64,000 nt of DNA from positions 1-64,000 of the forward strand of contig JAHLLM010000013.1 in assembly GCA_020444175.1 (NCBI GenBank), written 5' to 3'. Below are positions 44,903 to 52,392 of this stretch, piece by piece. Position 1 is the first letter of the stretch, and every line of letters begins with the position of its first letter. A model generated the notes under the pieces. It saw only the letters and a program-made list of their open reading frames with translations, had not been told where the DNA came from and ran no database searches. This DNA comes from Desulfobulbaceae bacterium (GTDB taxonomy: Bacteria > Desulfobacterota > Desulfobulbia > Desulfobulbales > SURF-16). The position numbers were made by a program, and so were the translations under genes.

Positions 44903-46306
44903 ATGAAAAAAGCATTGTGCAATACAGGAGTCATACTTCTTGTATTTCTCGCTACAGGGTTATGCTGGGCACAGAGCGGAGATAAAAATTCAGCCACTCA
45001 AATCAATACGTCGTTTGAAGACGACGCACAGTGGACCTTTCTTTTTTATCTTGCCGCTGACAATGAGCAGGAAACATATGCCGATGCCACCATTACTCAA
45101 CTCATTGCAGGTAGCGCCCGCATCCCAAATCATCCGCAAATCCTTGTTCTGACGGATCGTTTGTCCGAGACGGGAAGCGAAGTTTTTGAGATTAACAACG
45201 GTGAAATTATACCGGTACAAAGCTCCCCGGAACAGGACACCGCAAATGGTGATGTATTGCAGGATTTTGCGCGCTATGCCCTTGAGCTGGCTGTTCATGA
45301 AAATGTGGCTTTTGTGATGAAAAGCGAAGGCCTGTCCTGGCGGGGTATAGGACGCGACAACACACATGATGCGGAAAGCAGGGACCAACTCATGTCAACC
45401 GGAGATCTTGCCGAAGCCCTCATCGCAGCGCAGGAAGCAACAGACAAAAACATCGATCTTCTTGTACTAGAAGGATCGATCATGGCTTTTATTGAAGTCG
45501 TTTATGAATTAAGAGATGCGGCCCCGGTACTTCTCGCCTCGCAATCAAAAATTCAGCCAGACGGTCTGCCCTGGAAGATGGTGATTGAAGATCTTGGCCA
45601 AACACCTGGCATGACAAACCTGGAACTCGGCACCGCGATTACCGACGACCACATCGAGTACTATTCGGACAAAGGCAACAACGGTGCGCCTCAATTTGAC
45701 ACCTCGATCAATTTTGCGGCAATGACTGTTTTCGACATGTCTCATATCGACGACGTCCTCCGTGAACACAGGCTCTGGGCTGCGGCGACCTGGCCCCTTT
45801 TCGATTCCATCTACAATATTTTACCCCACGCGCGTGATCTTTCTGAGGTAGGTGGTTTTGGGGAAATCACAGAATTTGACTATCAATTCGACATCAAGAC
45901 ATTCATGCTTGAAGGACTTCGGTTGATTGACGAGGCAGGATTATCCTTCCCTGAACTCAATGAAGCTGTTACCTCCTATCTGGCTGCCCAGGATGAGCTG
46001 ATTGTTTACGAAAAAAGCCCAAGCGATGGATCTAAGCTGAGAGCTGCAGAGGGCTTGAGCATTTGGTATCCGCCCACCTGGAACAAATACGAAACACGTG
46101 ATGAAAGCGACGAGGTATTTGGTTCAACCATCTATTATGAGGACCCTGAAATTGCTCTTGACTGGATTTCCGACTCTAACTGGACGACCTACCTTTTCGA
46201 ATATTTTGACCGTGCTGATGCAAACCTGGCCGGGAGTGGTGTTGATGGTGACGAACCGCCCAAAATAGGAGTTTTCAAAAAAATCAATCTCATTGATGAG
46301 GATTAA
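44903..46306 (+). CDS. Clostripain (C11)-family protein, catalytic residues replaced
   Basis: 467 residues with a signal peptide (ending ATGLCWAQS, so secreted, possibly lipid-anchored through Cys21). The C11 fold is clear: QWTFLFYLAADNEQE, then WRGIGRDNTHDAESRD, TGDLAEAL, IEVVYELRD and LLASQSKI. The catalytic His in the usual HGxGW motif is Glu142 here (SEGLSW), and the catalytic Cys of DACLMG is Ser192 (EGSIMA). Both are lost while the scaffold is kept, so this is probably a pseudopeptidase used for binding. Start chosen at MKKALCN after GAGGAG; longer frame to 44867 is unlikely. Possibly sigma-54 dependent. Confidence 0.88.
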   Translation: MKKALCNTGVILLVFLATGLCWAQSGDKNSATQINTSFEDDAQWTFLFYLAADNEQETYADATITQLIAGSARIPNHPQILVLTDRLSETGSEVFEINNGEIIPVQSSPEQDTANGDVLQDFARYALELAVHENVAFVMKSEGLSWRGIGRDNTHDAESRDQLMSTGDLAEALIAAQEATDKNIDLLVLEGSIMAFIEVVYELRDAAPVLLASQSKIQPDGLPWKMVIEDLGQTPGMTNLELGTAITDDHIEYYSDKGNNGAPQFDTSINFAAMTVFDMSHIDDVLREHRLWAAATWPLFDSIYNILPHARDLSEVGGFGEITEFDYQFDIKTFMLEGLRLIDEAGLSFPELNEAVTSYLAAQDELIVYEKSPSDGSKLRAAEGLSIWYPPTWNKYETRDESDEVFGSTIYYEDPEIALDWISDSNWTTYLFEYFDRADANLAGSGVDGDEPPKIGVFKKINLIDED

Positions 46307-46325
46307 AAAAACACCGGAGATTCAA

Positions 46326-46366
46326 CCGATCCATTTCCGAGGGCGCGGCCTGGAGGAATGGATCGG
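46326..46366. terminator. Hairpin between convergent genes
   Basis: Stem CCGATCCATT/AATGGATCGG with a GC-rich loop, no T run. It lies between the C11-family gene and the convergent MFS gene and may end both transcripts. Confidence 0.45.
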
Positions 46367-46401
46367 CGAACAGATTAAGGCACAACCTGTTACCCCAGGT
46401 T

Positions 46402-47589
46402 TTATGAGGAGACAAGCCGCTGGCGCTCACCATGCTCAATGATTTTTAATGCAACCATGGTCAGACAGAGCACAAGAATGCCGATCAAAAAAAAGGCTGA
46501 ATGGAGCCCAAAGCGGTCGGAGGTGAATCCTGCCCCGAGGGCACCGACAAAAACACCGACACTCATGGACAGATTGAACACCCCCATCATGGCCCCATGC
46601 CCGTACAGCCTTCCTTCTTGTGTGGCCAGGGCTCCCAGAGTCGGCCAGATAATCGCTTCGCCGCTGCCCAGAATCACGAACAACAGGATCAACATCCAGA
46701 GATTCCCGGCCAGAGGAATGAGACACATCACTCCGCTGACCACCACGCATCCCAATCGCAGAAAACGAACCTTGTCCAATCGGTCGGCCAGTCGGCCGCA
46801 GGGTGTCTGCAGCAAGGCATTAACCAGGGTGCGGGCGGCAATCACTATGCCGATCTGCATGCCGGTGGCCTGAAACTCCTGATGCATCAGGAGAGGTAAA
46901 AAAGCCAGGGTGGGGACCATGATAATCATGGTCGCCATGCGGGCCAGCAGGATACCGGCTGTGCGACCTGTCGTCAGCATCACCTTGAGAGATTTGAATA
47001 TCCCCATGCCGTGTCCTGTTTTCGAACAGGATACAGGAGCGCTTGGCAACTGCAGAAGAACCAGCATCAGGGCCAGAAAACTTAAACCAGCCATAACATA
47101 GAATGCAGAGGCCATGCCCCAAAGATCTGTAGAAATACCCCCGATCAACGGGCCGCTGCCAAACCCGGTAAAGATGGCAATATTAAGCATTCCCATATAC
47201 CGACCTTCATGTCCAACCGGAGCCAGATCACTGACATAGGCCATGGCCACGGGTACGATCATCGCCGACCCCACCCCGTGCAGAAAACGAATCAAAACCA
47301 GACCCCCCACGGTGGTGGCTTGCGGTATCAGGAGCCCCACAAGTGCATAGACAACAAGTCCGGTCACCAGGAAGCCTTTCCTGCCCCAGCGATCCGATAG
47401 ATTCCCCACTATCGGCTGACAGAGCCCACGACTAATGGAAAAAGACGCGATTATAAAACCCAGAGCCAGCCCACCGGCACCGAGGCTTGCCGCAAAAACC
47501 GGCATCACCGGTACAATAATACCGATTCCAAGAAGGGCTATAAAAACGGAAAGCAGCAGAGGAATCAAAAGGTGTCGATGCATGGTCAA
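46402..47589 (-). CDS. MFS efflux transporter
   Basis: 395 residues, about 12 membrane helices. Drug-efflux type features: the loop 2-3 motif GNLSDRWGRKGFLV and the helix 5 segment GFGSGPLIGGISTD (motif C-like, antiporters). Resembles the Bcr/TetA-type group. Inner-membrane exporter; substrate unknown. Monocistronic. Confidence 0.88.
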   Translation of the reverse strand: MTMHRHLLIPLLLSVFIALLGIGIIVPVMPVFAASLGAGGLALGFIIASFSISRGLCQPIVGNLSDRWGRKGFLVTGLVVYALVGLLIPQATTVGGLVLIRFLHGVGSAMIVPVAMAYVSDLAPVGHEGRYMGMLNIAIFTGFGSGPLIGGISTDLWGMASAFYVMAGLSFLALMLVLLQLPSAPVSCSKTGHGMGIFKSLKVMLTTGRTAGILLARMATMIIMVPTLAFLPLLMHQEFQATGMQIGIVIAARTLVNALLQTPCGRLADRLDKVRFLRLGCVVVSGVMCLIPLAGNLWMLILLFVILGSGEAIIWPTLGALATQEGRLYGHGAMMGVFNLSMSVGVFVGALGAGFTSDRFGLHSAFFLIGILVLCLTMVALKIIEHGERQRLVSS

Positions 47590-47775
47590 ATAAAATTAGT
47601 CCCTCAGACGACGGGTTCAGGTTGTTTTTTTGTAACATTTTCCCAAGTCAGATTCGACACAGAAAAACATGGGGGCAGAAAACAAATGAGTTCAGCTTGA
47701 CTTCCACTCATTCAATGTGCAGTTATAAAAAGAGAAACACTTACTTTCCGAGTCTACAACAAGGAGCACAGTTTA

Positions 47776-48690
47776 ATGAAAAAAAAGATACTGTGGATAG
47801 ACAATAATCCGGAGAAACTCAATGAAATAGTGGAAGAGATTAAAGACAGCGGATTTGAGGTCGAGCTGATCGAGTCAGCCAGCCATGGAGCCGACAGGAT
47901 AGCTCAATCTTCTGACACTTTTTTTCTCATTATTGTTGATCTCATCATGTATGGAGATTCCTTTATGGTTCCCGGCGACAAGGGTGTCGAAATACTGGAA
48001 TCTCCCCCCGGAGCCACGGCAGGGATGGCCCTGGCACGATGGATCAAGAGACACTACCCGGAACTCTTCACCATTAACATTTCCATGAAAACCAACATGT
48101 ATGATCCAGAGGTTATCTGGTTCAAGGAAAAAGGAGATGGCTATTTTGACAAATATTCGCTCATGCTGTCACCGTCCCCACTACTGGATCGGATACGTTT
48201 TTTAGCAGCCCGCATTTCGCCGAAAGGCACCCTTAAAACCTATATCATTCACGGCGAGGCTGAAATATCCAAAAACGAACTGAAAAAATACCTACACACC
48301 AATCTCAGAATTACAAACCCCATCATCATCAGAGAACAACTGCAACGAGGAAAAGGTATTTTGGAAAATTTCAATTTTGAGGGAGCCGATTTCCATGCCA
48401 TTTTTGTCCTTTTAACCCCTCAAGACCCATTCTGCACCAGCACAACGGAAAGGGATATGAAAAGGAAATGCAGACAGAATATTTTTTTTGAAATGGGTTT
48501 CTTTTACAGTCTCTGCAGACAGGGAAAAGGAAAAATATTTTTCCTCCATAAGGACAACGCAGAATTACCCGATGATATCATCGGAGTACACTCTCTCGAT
48601 ATCAGCAATGGTCTCAAAGACGCGGATAAAGTAATTCGGCGTGAACTTGGGTCGTACTTGCCGTTACTGCGTCGTCAACCCGTTGCCTGA
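47776..48690 (+). CDS. Receiver domain fused to CAP12/Pycsar-type TIR domain
   Basis: 304 residues, two domains. Residues 1-145 form a response-regulator receiver: acidic pair near Asp9 (ILWIDNNPEK), phospho-acceptor Asp55 (LIIVDLIM) and Lys126 (YFDKYS). Residues about 153-292 match the TIR-like nucleotide-binding family PF10137, used as NAD-cleaving effector in CBASS (CAP12) and Pycsar defence: TYIIHGEAEISKNEL, REQLQRGKGILENF, FVLLTPQDPF and RQNIFFEMGFFYSL, with Glu239 at the expected catalytic position, then LPDDIIGVHSLDI. AAGGAG precedes the ATG. No cyclase or other defence gene is adjacent. Fold assignment is by motif; NADase activity is inferred. Confidence 0.8.
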   Translation: MKKKILWIDNNPEKLNEIVEEIKDSGFEVELIESASHGADRIAQSSDTFFLIIVDLIMYGDSFMVPGDKGVEILESPPGATAGMALARWIKRHYPELFTINISMKTNMYDPEVIWFKEKGDGYFDKYSLMLSPSPLLDRIRFLAARISPKGTLKTYIIHGEAEISKNELKKYLHTNLRITNPIIIREQLQRGKGILENFNFEGADFHAIFVLLTPQDPFCTSTTERDMKRKCRQNIFFEMGFFYSLCRQGKGKIFFLHKDNAELPDDIIGVHSLDISNGLKDADKVIRRELGSYLPLLRRQPVA

Positions 48691-48707
48691 AAATGAGGCA
48701 ACGGGTT
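48677..48707 (+). terminator. Hairpin at the end of the receiver-TIR gene
   Basis: Stem AACCCGTTGCCT/AGGCAACGGGTT overlaps the stop codon of the upstream gene and is followed only by TTTG, so termination would be weak. Confidence 0.45.
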
Positions 48708-48736
48708 TGAAATGAAATCAGACGCTGTCGCTTGTT

Positions 48737-48925
48737 TCAGGCGTTGCCTGGTTGACAGTCGCTTCTCCAACAGCAATCGAATTGATCGCAAAAATCCGTC
48801 TTCACCTGAAAACAGGGGAAATTTCCTTCCTTGCTCTGGACAGCTTTAATTAAATCCCCTTTTTTCATTCTCCCTGGTTTGATTCCCAAATTCACTGCCA
48901 CTTTCTTGATTTCTGTCATTTTCAT
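48737..48925 (-). CDS. Small SAP/Rho-N-type protein with cysteine-rich tail
   Basis: 62 residues. MKMTEIKKVAVNLGIKPGRMKKGDLIKAVQ is a SAP/Rho N-terminal-like helix-extended-helix fold that usually binds nucleic acids. The tail NFPCFQVKTDFCDQFDCCWRSDC has five cysteines and could bind metal. Similar small proteins are frequent in deltaproteobacteria. AAAGGAGG sits 7 bases before the chosen ATG; a longer in-frame reading to 49024 overlaps the upstream universal stress gene and was not used. It follows that gene by 55 bp and is probably co-transcribed. Confidence 0.75.
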   Translation of the reverse strand: MKMTEIKKVAVNLGIKPGRMKKGDLIKAVQSKEGNFPCFQVKTDFCDQFDCCWRSDCQPGNA

Positions 48926-48980
48926 CTGTGTGCCTCCTTTTTTCGGTATGATGCCGCCAAATAAATCCTGCAGCCTTACC

Positions 48981-49508
48981 CTACTCGGGCAACTGGATAA
49001 CAAGTACAGGAATGTTTGTGGCATCGATTATCTTGCGAACAGTACTGCGATGCACAGCCTCGTGCAGGGCACTGTGGGCATGACGCCCTGTAACGATCAG
49101 ATCATATTGTTCTTTTGTCGCGTATTTCACAATTTCCTCTACCGGATCACCCAGCTTTATAACAATATCATATGTTATATATTTATTTTCATTGGAACCT
49201 ATTCGAATTTCAGAGCAATACTGGTCGACGCATTCACCAATAATGAGGGAGTTATTGCGCTGTCGTCTCACGAGAGTCTCCTTAGCCTCCTGCATGCCCC
49301 GGCTCTTAATTTCCTCCCAGAGATCTTTTTTCATGTATCCGACAAGTCGCTGGTCCAATTCAGGCTGCTCATCTACAACATGAATAACGCTGAGTTTAGC
49401 ATCATACACCCTGGCAAGACTGGCAGCGTGAGCAAAGGCATGTCGACCGGTTTCGGAAAGATCTGTTGTATAAAGGATTTTACAGATAGAAATCTGAGGC
49501 ACATCCAT
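48981..49508 (-). CDS. Universal stress protein (UspA family)
   Basis: 175 residues, one Usp domain. N-terminal KILYTTDLSETGRHAFAHAASLA, C-terminal YDLIVTGRHAHSALHEAVHRSTVRKII then PVLVIQLPE. The ATP-binding G-X2-G-X9-G-S/T loop appears as G-R-H-A-H-S..., not the strict form, so nucleotide binding is uncertain. Insertion of about 25 residues in the middle compared with the shortest family members. Cytosolic. Confidence 0.9.
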   Translation of the reverse strand: MDVPQISICKILYTTDLSETGRHAFAHAASLARVYDAKLSVIHVVDEQPELDQRLVGYMKKDLWEEIKSRGMQEAKETLVRRQRNNSLIIGECVDQYCSEIRIGSNENKYITYDIVIKLGDPVEEIVKYATKEQYDLIVTGRHAHSALHEAVHRSTVRKIIDATNIPVLVIQLPE

Positions 49509-49907
49509 TTTAAACTCCCGTTCAAAAAGAGCGCTTGCGATTGAATTTTTCCCAAAACCGTCAAAGCCTCATGTTGCAAAAAAGACATTTCCTGTTCTTG
49601 GGAAAAAAGGCTTTCATTTCCCGCCCTCCCAGGAGAGGACAAACACAAGGCATATAGTTATTCTGCTAAAAAAAAAAGATTAGGCAAGGAAAATTTAATA
49701 AATTTGCCTATACCTGAATGAAAATTTTGTATGTGACACTGGAAAAAGAGAATTCCAGAAAATTGAACACCACATTCCGCAAACGAGGAAAAAGATTCCA
49801 TTTTTCCCCTCACAATTCGACTTCCATCTTTTGTGCACTTTCTCTGCCCTACCATAACACCTTGAAAAAACAGACCTTTCAAAACTACGCAGACATAATA
49901 TTTCGCA
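49509..49907. other. Intergenic region upstream of the PEP-CTERM gene
   Basis: About 400 bp without a convincing gene. Short frames on both strands lack ribosome sites and family likeness. The downstream end carries a sigma-54 promoter; upstream activator sites would be expected here, but I could not identify a clear pair. Confidence 0.4.
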
Positions 49908-49923
49908 TGGAACGCGTTTTGCT
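49908..49923 (+). promoter_or_regulatory. Sigma-54 promoter of the PEP-CTERM gene
   Basis: TGGAACGCGTTTTGCT matches TGGCACGNNNNTTGCA at nearly every conserved base, with GG and GC exactly 10 bases apart. It lies 73 bp before the start codon. Confidence 0.7.
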
Positions 49924-49996
49924 GTAACGCAGGGCTCTATAACAGCATTGGAGGGTGCTGAAGGGTTTAACAACAGGTCATTGGAGGAGGCAACCG

Positions 49997-50947
49997 ATGA
50001 AAGAGAAAATAAAAAAAGGCGCGTGGTTCTTTACCGCAGTCTTAGCGGCCATGATTGCCGCCCCTTTTCAGGTGCAGGCAACATCAATTTCTTTGGGCAC
50101 TGCAGGAGATTTTAATACATTTATTTTTGAAAACTTCAGCGGCAATTCAGATACCGAAGGACGACTGGCCGTCGGTGGCGACGCCTATCTGGACGGATAC
50201 AGTGTCGGCCTGAAAATTGACCCTCCCGGCGGACCTGCACTGGTTGTGGGAGGTAACCTGACACTCACCAGCGGGCATATCCTTAACGGTGACACCCATG
50301 TCGGTGGGACTGCAAATATGCCTGGGTATGACGCAGTTGACAACGGAGAACTCTACGTTGGCAGCCAACTTCCCATAAATTTTGCCGCCGAGGCAACCTA
50401 TCTAACCAATCTCTCCAGCTCATTATCCCAGGAGACTGCGAACGGCACCAATGAGTTAAAGTGGGGCAGCAATCTTTTTTTGAATGGGGACGGGGAAAGC
50501 GACCTTCAGATATTTAACGTTCTTGGATCAGACTTGCTCAGCGCAACCGTTTTCAGAATAAATGATATTCCCGAAGATGCGACGATCCTGCTTAACATTT
50601 CAGGAAACTATGCGGGTTTCACGAATATGGGCTTTATCACATTTGAAAATTATCGAAGCGACACGCTCTTCAACTTCTATCAGGCAGACACATTAACCAT
50701 TTCCGGGGCCGGAGTCATGGGAAGCATCCTGGCACCCCGAGCGCATATTGACGCAAGCAATGGCGTCATTAACGGCACAACAATCGGCGCTTCCTGGAAT
50801 GGCCCTGTACAACAAAATCACTCCCTGTTCACCCCTTACACACCGCCCGACGGACCTGCACCGGTACCGGAACCGGCCACCATGCTGCTTTTTGGCACAG
50901 GCCTGGCAGGAATGGCAGGTTCGAGACTGAAGAGAAAAATGAGCTAA
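49997..50947 (+). CDS. PEP-CTERM surface protein, choice-of-anchor A type
   Basis: 316 residues. Signal peptide (MKEKIKKGAWFFTAVLAAMIAAPFQVQA), then the choice-of-anchor A domain: SLGTAGDFNTFIFENFSG, TEGRLAVGGDAYL, GSILAPRAHIDASNGVINGT. The C-terminus is a PEP-CTERM sorting signal: VPEPATMLLFGTGLAGM, transmembrane stretch and basic tail RLKRK. An exosortase should remove it and release or anchor the protein; the exosortase gene is not in this window. ATG chosen after GGAGGAGG. Own sigma-54 promoter and own terminator. Confidence 0.92.
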   Translation: MKEKIKKGAWFFTAVLAAMIAAPFQVQATSISLGTAGDFNTFIFENFSGNSDTEGRLAVGGDAYLDGYSVGLKIDPPGGPALVVGGNLTLTSGHILNGDTHVGGTANMPGYDAVDNGELYVGSQLPINFAAEATYLTNLSSSLSQETANGTNELKWGSNLFLNGDGESDLQIFNVLGSDLLSATVFRINDIPEDATILLNISGNYAGFTNMGFITFENYRSDTLFNFYQADTLTISGAGVMGSILAPRAHIDASNGVINGTTIGASWNGPVQQNHSLFTPYTPPDGPAPVPEPATMLLFGTGLAGMAGSRLKRKMS

Positions 50948-50976
50948 CTCCTTCTTTTATTTTAAAAAAGAAGTTT

Positions 50977-51011
50977 GCGGCAGGGACAGTGTGTCCCTGC
51001 CGCTTTTTTTT
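50977..51011 (+). terminator. Strong terminator after the PEP-CTERM gene
   Basis: 12-bp stem GCGGCAGGGACA/TGTCCCTGCCGC with a 3-base loop and eight T. The rest of the gap to 51296 holds nothing recognisable. Confidence 0.92.
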
Positions 51012-51295
51012 ATCAACCACGCGGTGCCCCACACTTGTTCGGGAAAGCACACTTTTTTGCAAAATTATCCCCAAAGTACCCCCACACACGTAACATGCTG
51101 AAGTCATGGAACTTATTTTCATATTCCTAAATATTTAAAAAATGCTGAAAATTGAGCACCAATCTTAATTTACTTGATTTCTCATCTTTATTACCTTCAT
51201 AATACATTATAATCTCAGACAAAAACTAACAAAGAGATACCATGTGGTCATCTTCAGCACAACAAACTCCTTCAAAATCATTTTTTTGAATCACA

Positions 51296-52345
51296 ATGCG
51301 AAAAATTTCAATAACCGATGTTGAAACCGGCATGGTCATTGCCGCTGATGTTTTTGATCAAGATTTCGGCTCAGACCTCCCACTTCTCGGCCGCGGCGTA
51401 ACCCTGACAGAAAAATACATCACAAAAATGAAGGAACGCGGCCTTGATGAGATCCTTATTGTCACCCCTCCTGACTATCGCGGTGCTCCTGGGGAGACAC
51501 TTGCCCTGCTGGAGGTAAAGGACGATATCGTCTCTGAAGGCAATCTCGAACTGCAATGCGACATACCGCCAGGAACCAAGATTGCTGCCAGTGAAAATAT
51601 ATTTATTGAGGGAATTGTCAATCAGGGATGCTCAGTTATCAGTGCCCAGGGAGATATTGTTATAAAAGGCGGCATTATCGGTTGTGACGATCACAGGGTG
51701 ATGATCAATGCCGGCAAGAGAGTGACGATTTCCAATAATACCGATAGCCCTGTAATTTGCGCCGACATAAAAGCACTTGAAGAAATTAACGCCAAAGGAG
51801 ACATGGACAAATGTTCTTTGTCAGCCAAAGGAAGACTTTTTGTTGACGGAAAAACTGTCGAGTCAAACATATACAGCCATACGAGGATTCGCCTCAAAGA
51901 ATGTGGCAACAGCAGCGGCACCCCCTGCCGGCTTCTGATAAAACCAGCAGAATGCCGGGAACTTTTCCAGAAACTTCTGGCCCTTGACAAACAGCTTGCC
52001 CAACTGAAAAAAGACAAGGACAGGCTCCACAACTCCATCAATCTGGTGAGAAGCATCTGCAAAGACATTGACTCATTGCCCCAGGACAAAAAAATGGAAC
52101 TGGCCCTTGATGTAAAAAATTTCAAGGAAGCCGACAATAAAATTGCTTGTGGCGCAAAGGCCAAAGAACAACTCAAGGATAAAGTCGTGACCGCCCTCGA
52201 AGCCCAGCGAATTTTCATTGACAACGTAATCTCCCCCCCCACACAGATAACCATAGAGAACTGCAGCCTTTGCCTTGATGACCCACTCCACTCAGTTGCC
52301 TTTTATGTGCAGGACATGAAGGTAAGAAACACATCACTCAGATAG
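51296..52345 (+). CDS. FapA (DUF342)-like protein
   Basis: 349 residues. An N-terminal 60-residue region (MRKISITDVETGMVIAADVF) resembles the short domain found at the start of c-di-GMP HD-GYP proteins. It is followed by the DUF342 right-handed beta helix (GTKIAASENIFIEGIVNQGC, IVIKGGIIG, INAKGDMDKC) and a C-terminal coiled coil (about 225-300). FapA-like proteins are thought to act in cell-envelope or polarity functions; exact role unknown. No clear Shine-Dalgarno. Expressed with the heme sensor gene 47 bp downstream. Confidence 0.8.
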   Translation: MRKISITDVETGMVIAADVFDQDFGSDLPLLGRGVTLTEKYITKMKERGLDEILIVTPPDYRGAPGETLALLEVKDDIVSEGNLELQCDIPPGTKIAASENIFIEGIVNQGCSVISAQGDIVIKGGIIGCDDHRVMINAGKRVTISNNTDSPVICADIKALEEINAKGDMDKCSLSAKGRLFVDGKTVESNIYSHTRIRLKECGNSSGTPCRLLIKPAECRELFQKLLALDKQLAQLKKDKDRLHNSINLVRSICKDIDSLPQDKKMELALDVKNFKEADNKIACGAKAKEQLKDKVVTALEAQRIFIDNVISPPTQITIENCSLCLDDPLHSVAFYVQDMKVRNTSLR

Positions 52346-52392
52346 CAGCAGCTGCGAATTTCACGGATACCGGACCTGCGGAGAACTATTTC

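Noticed and set aside
49718-49927. 69-residue plus-strand frame before the PEP-CTERM gene
   Set aside because: It has no ribosome site and overlaps the sigma-54 promoter.
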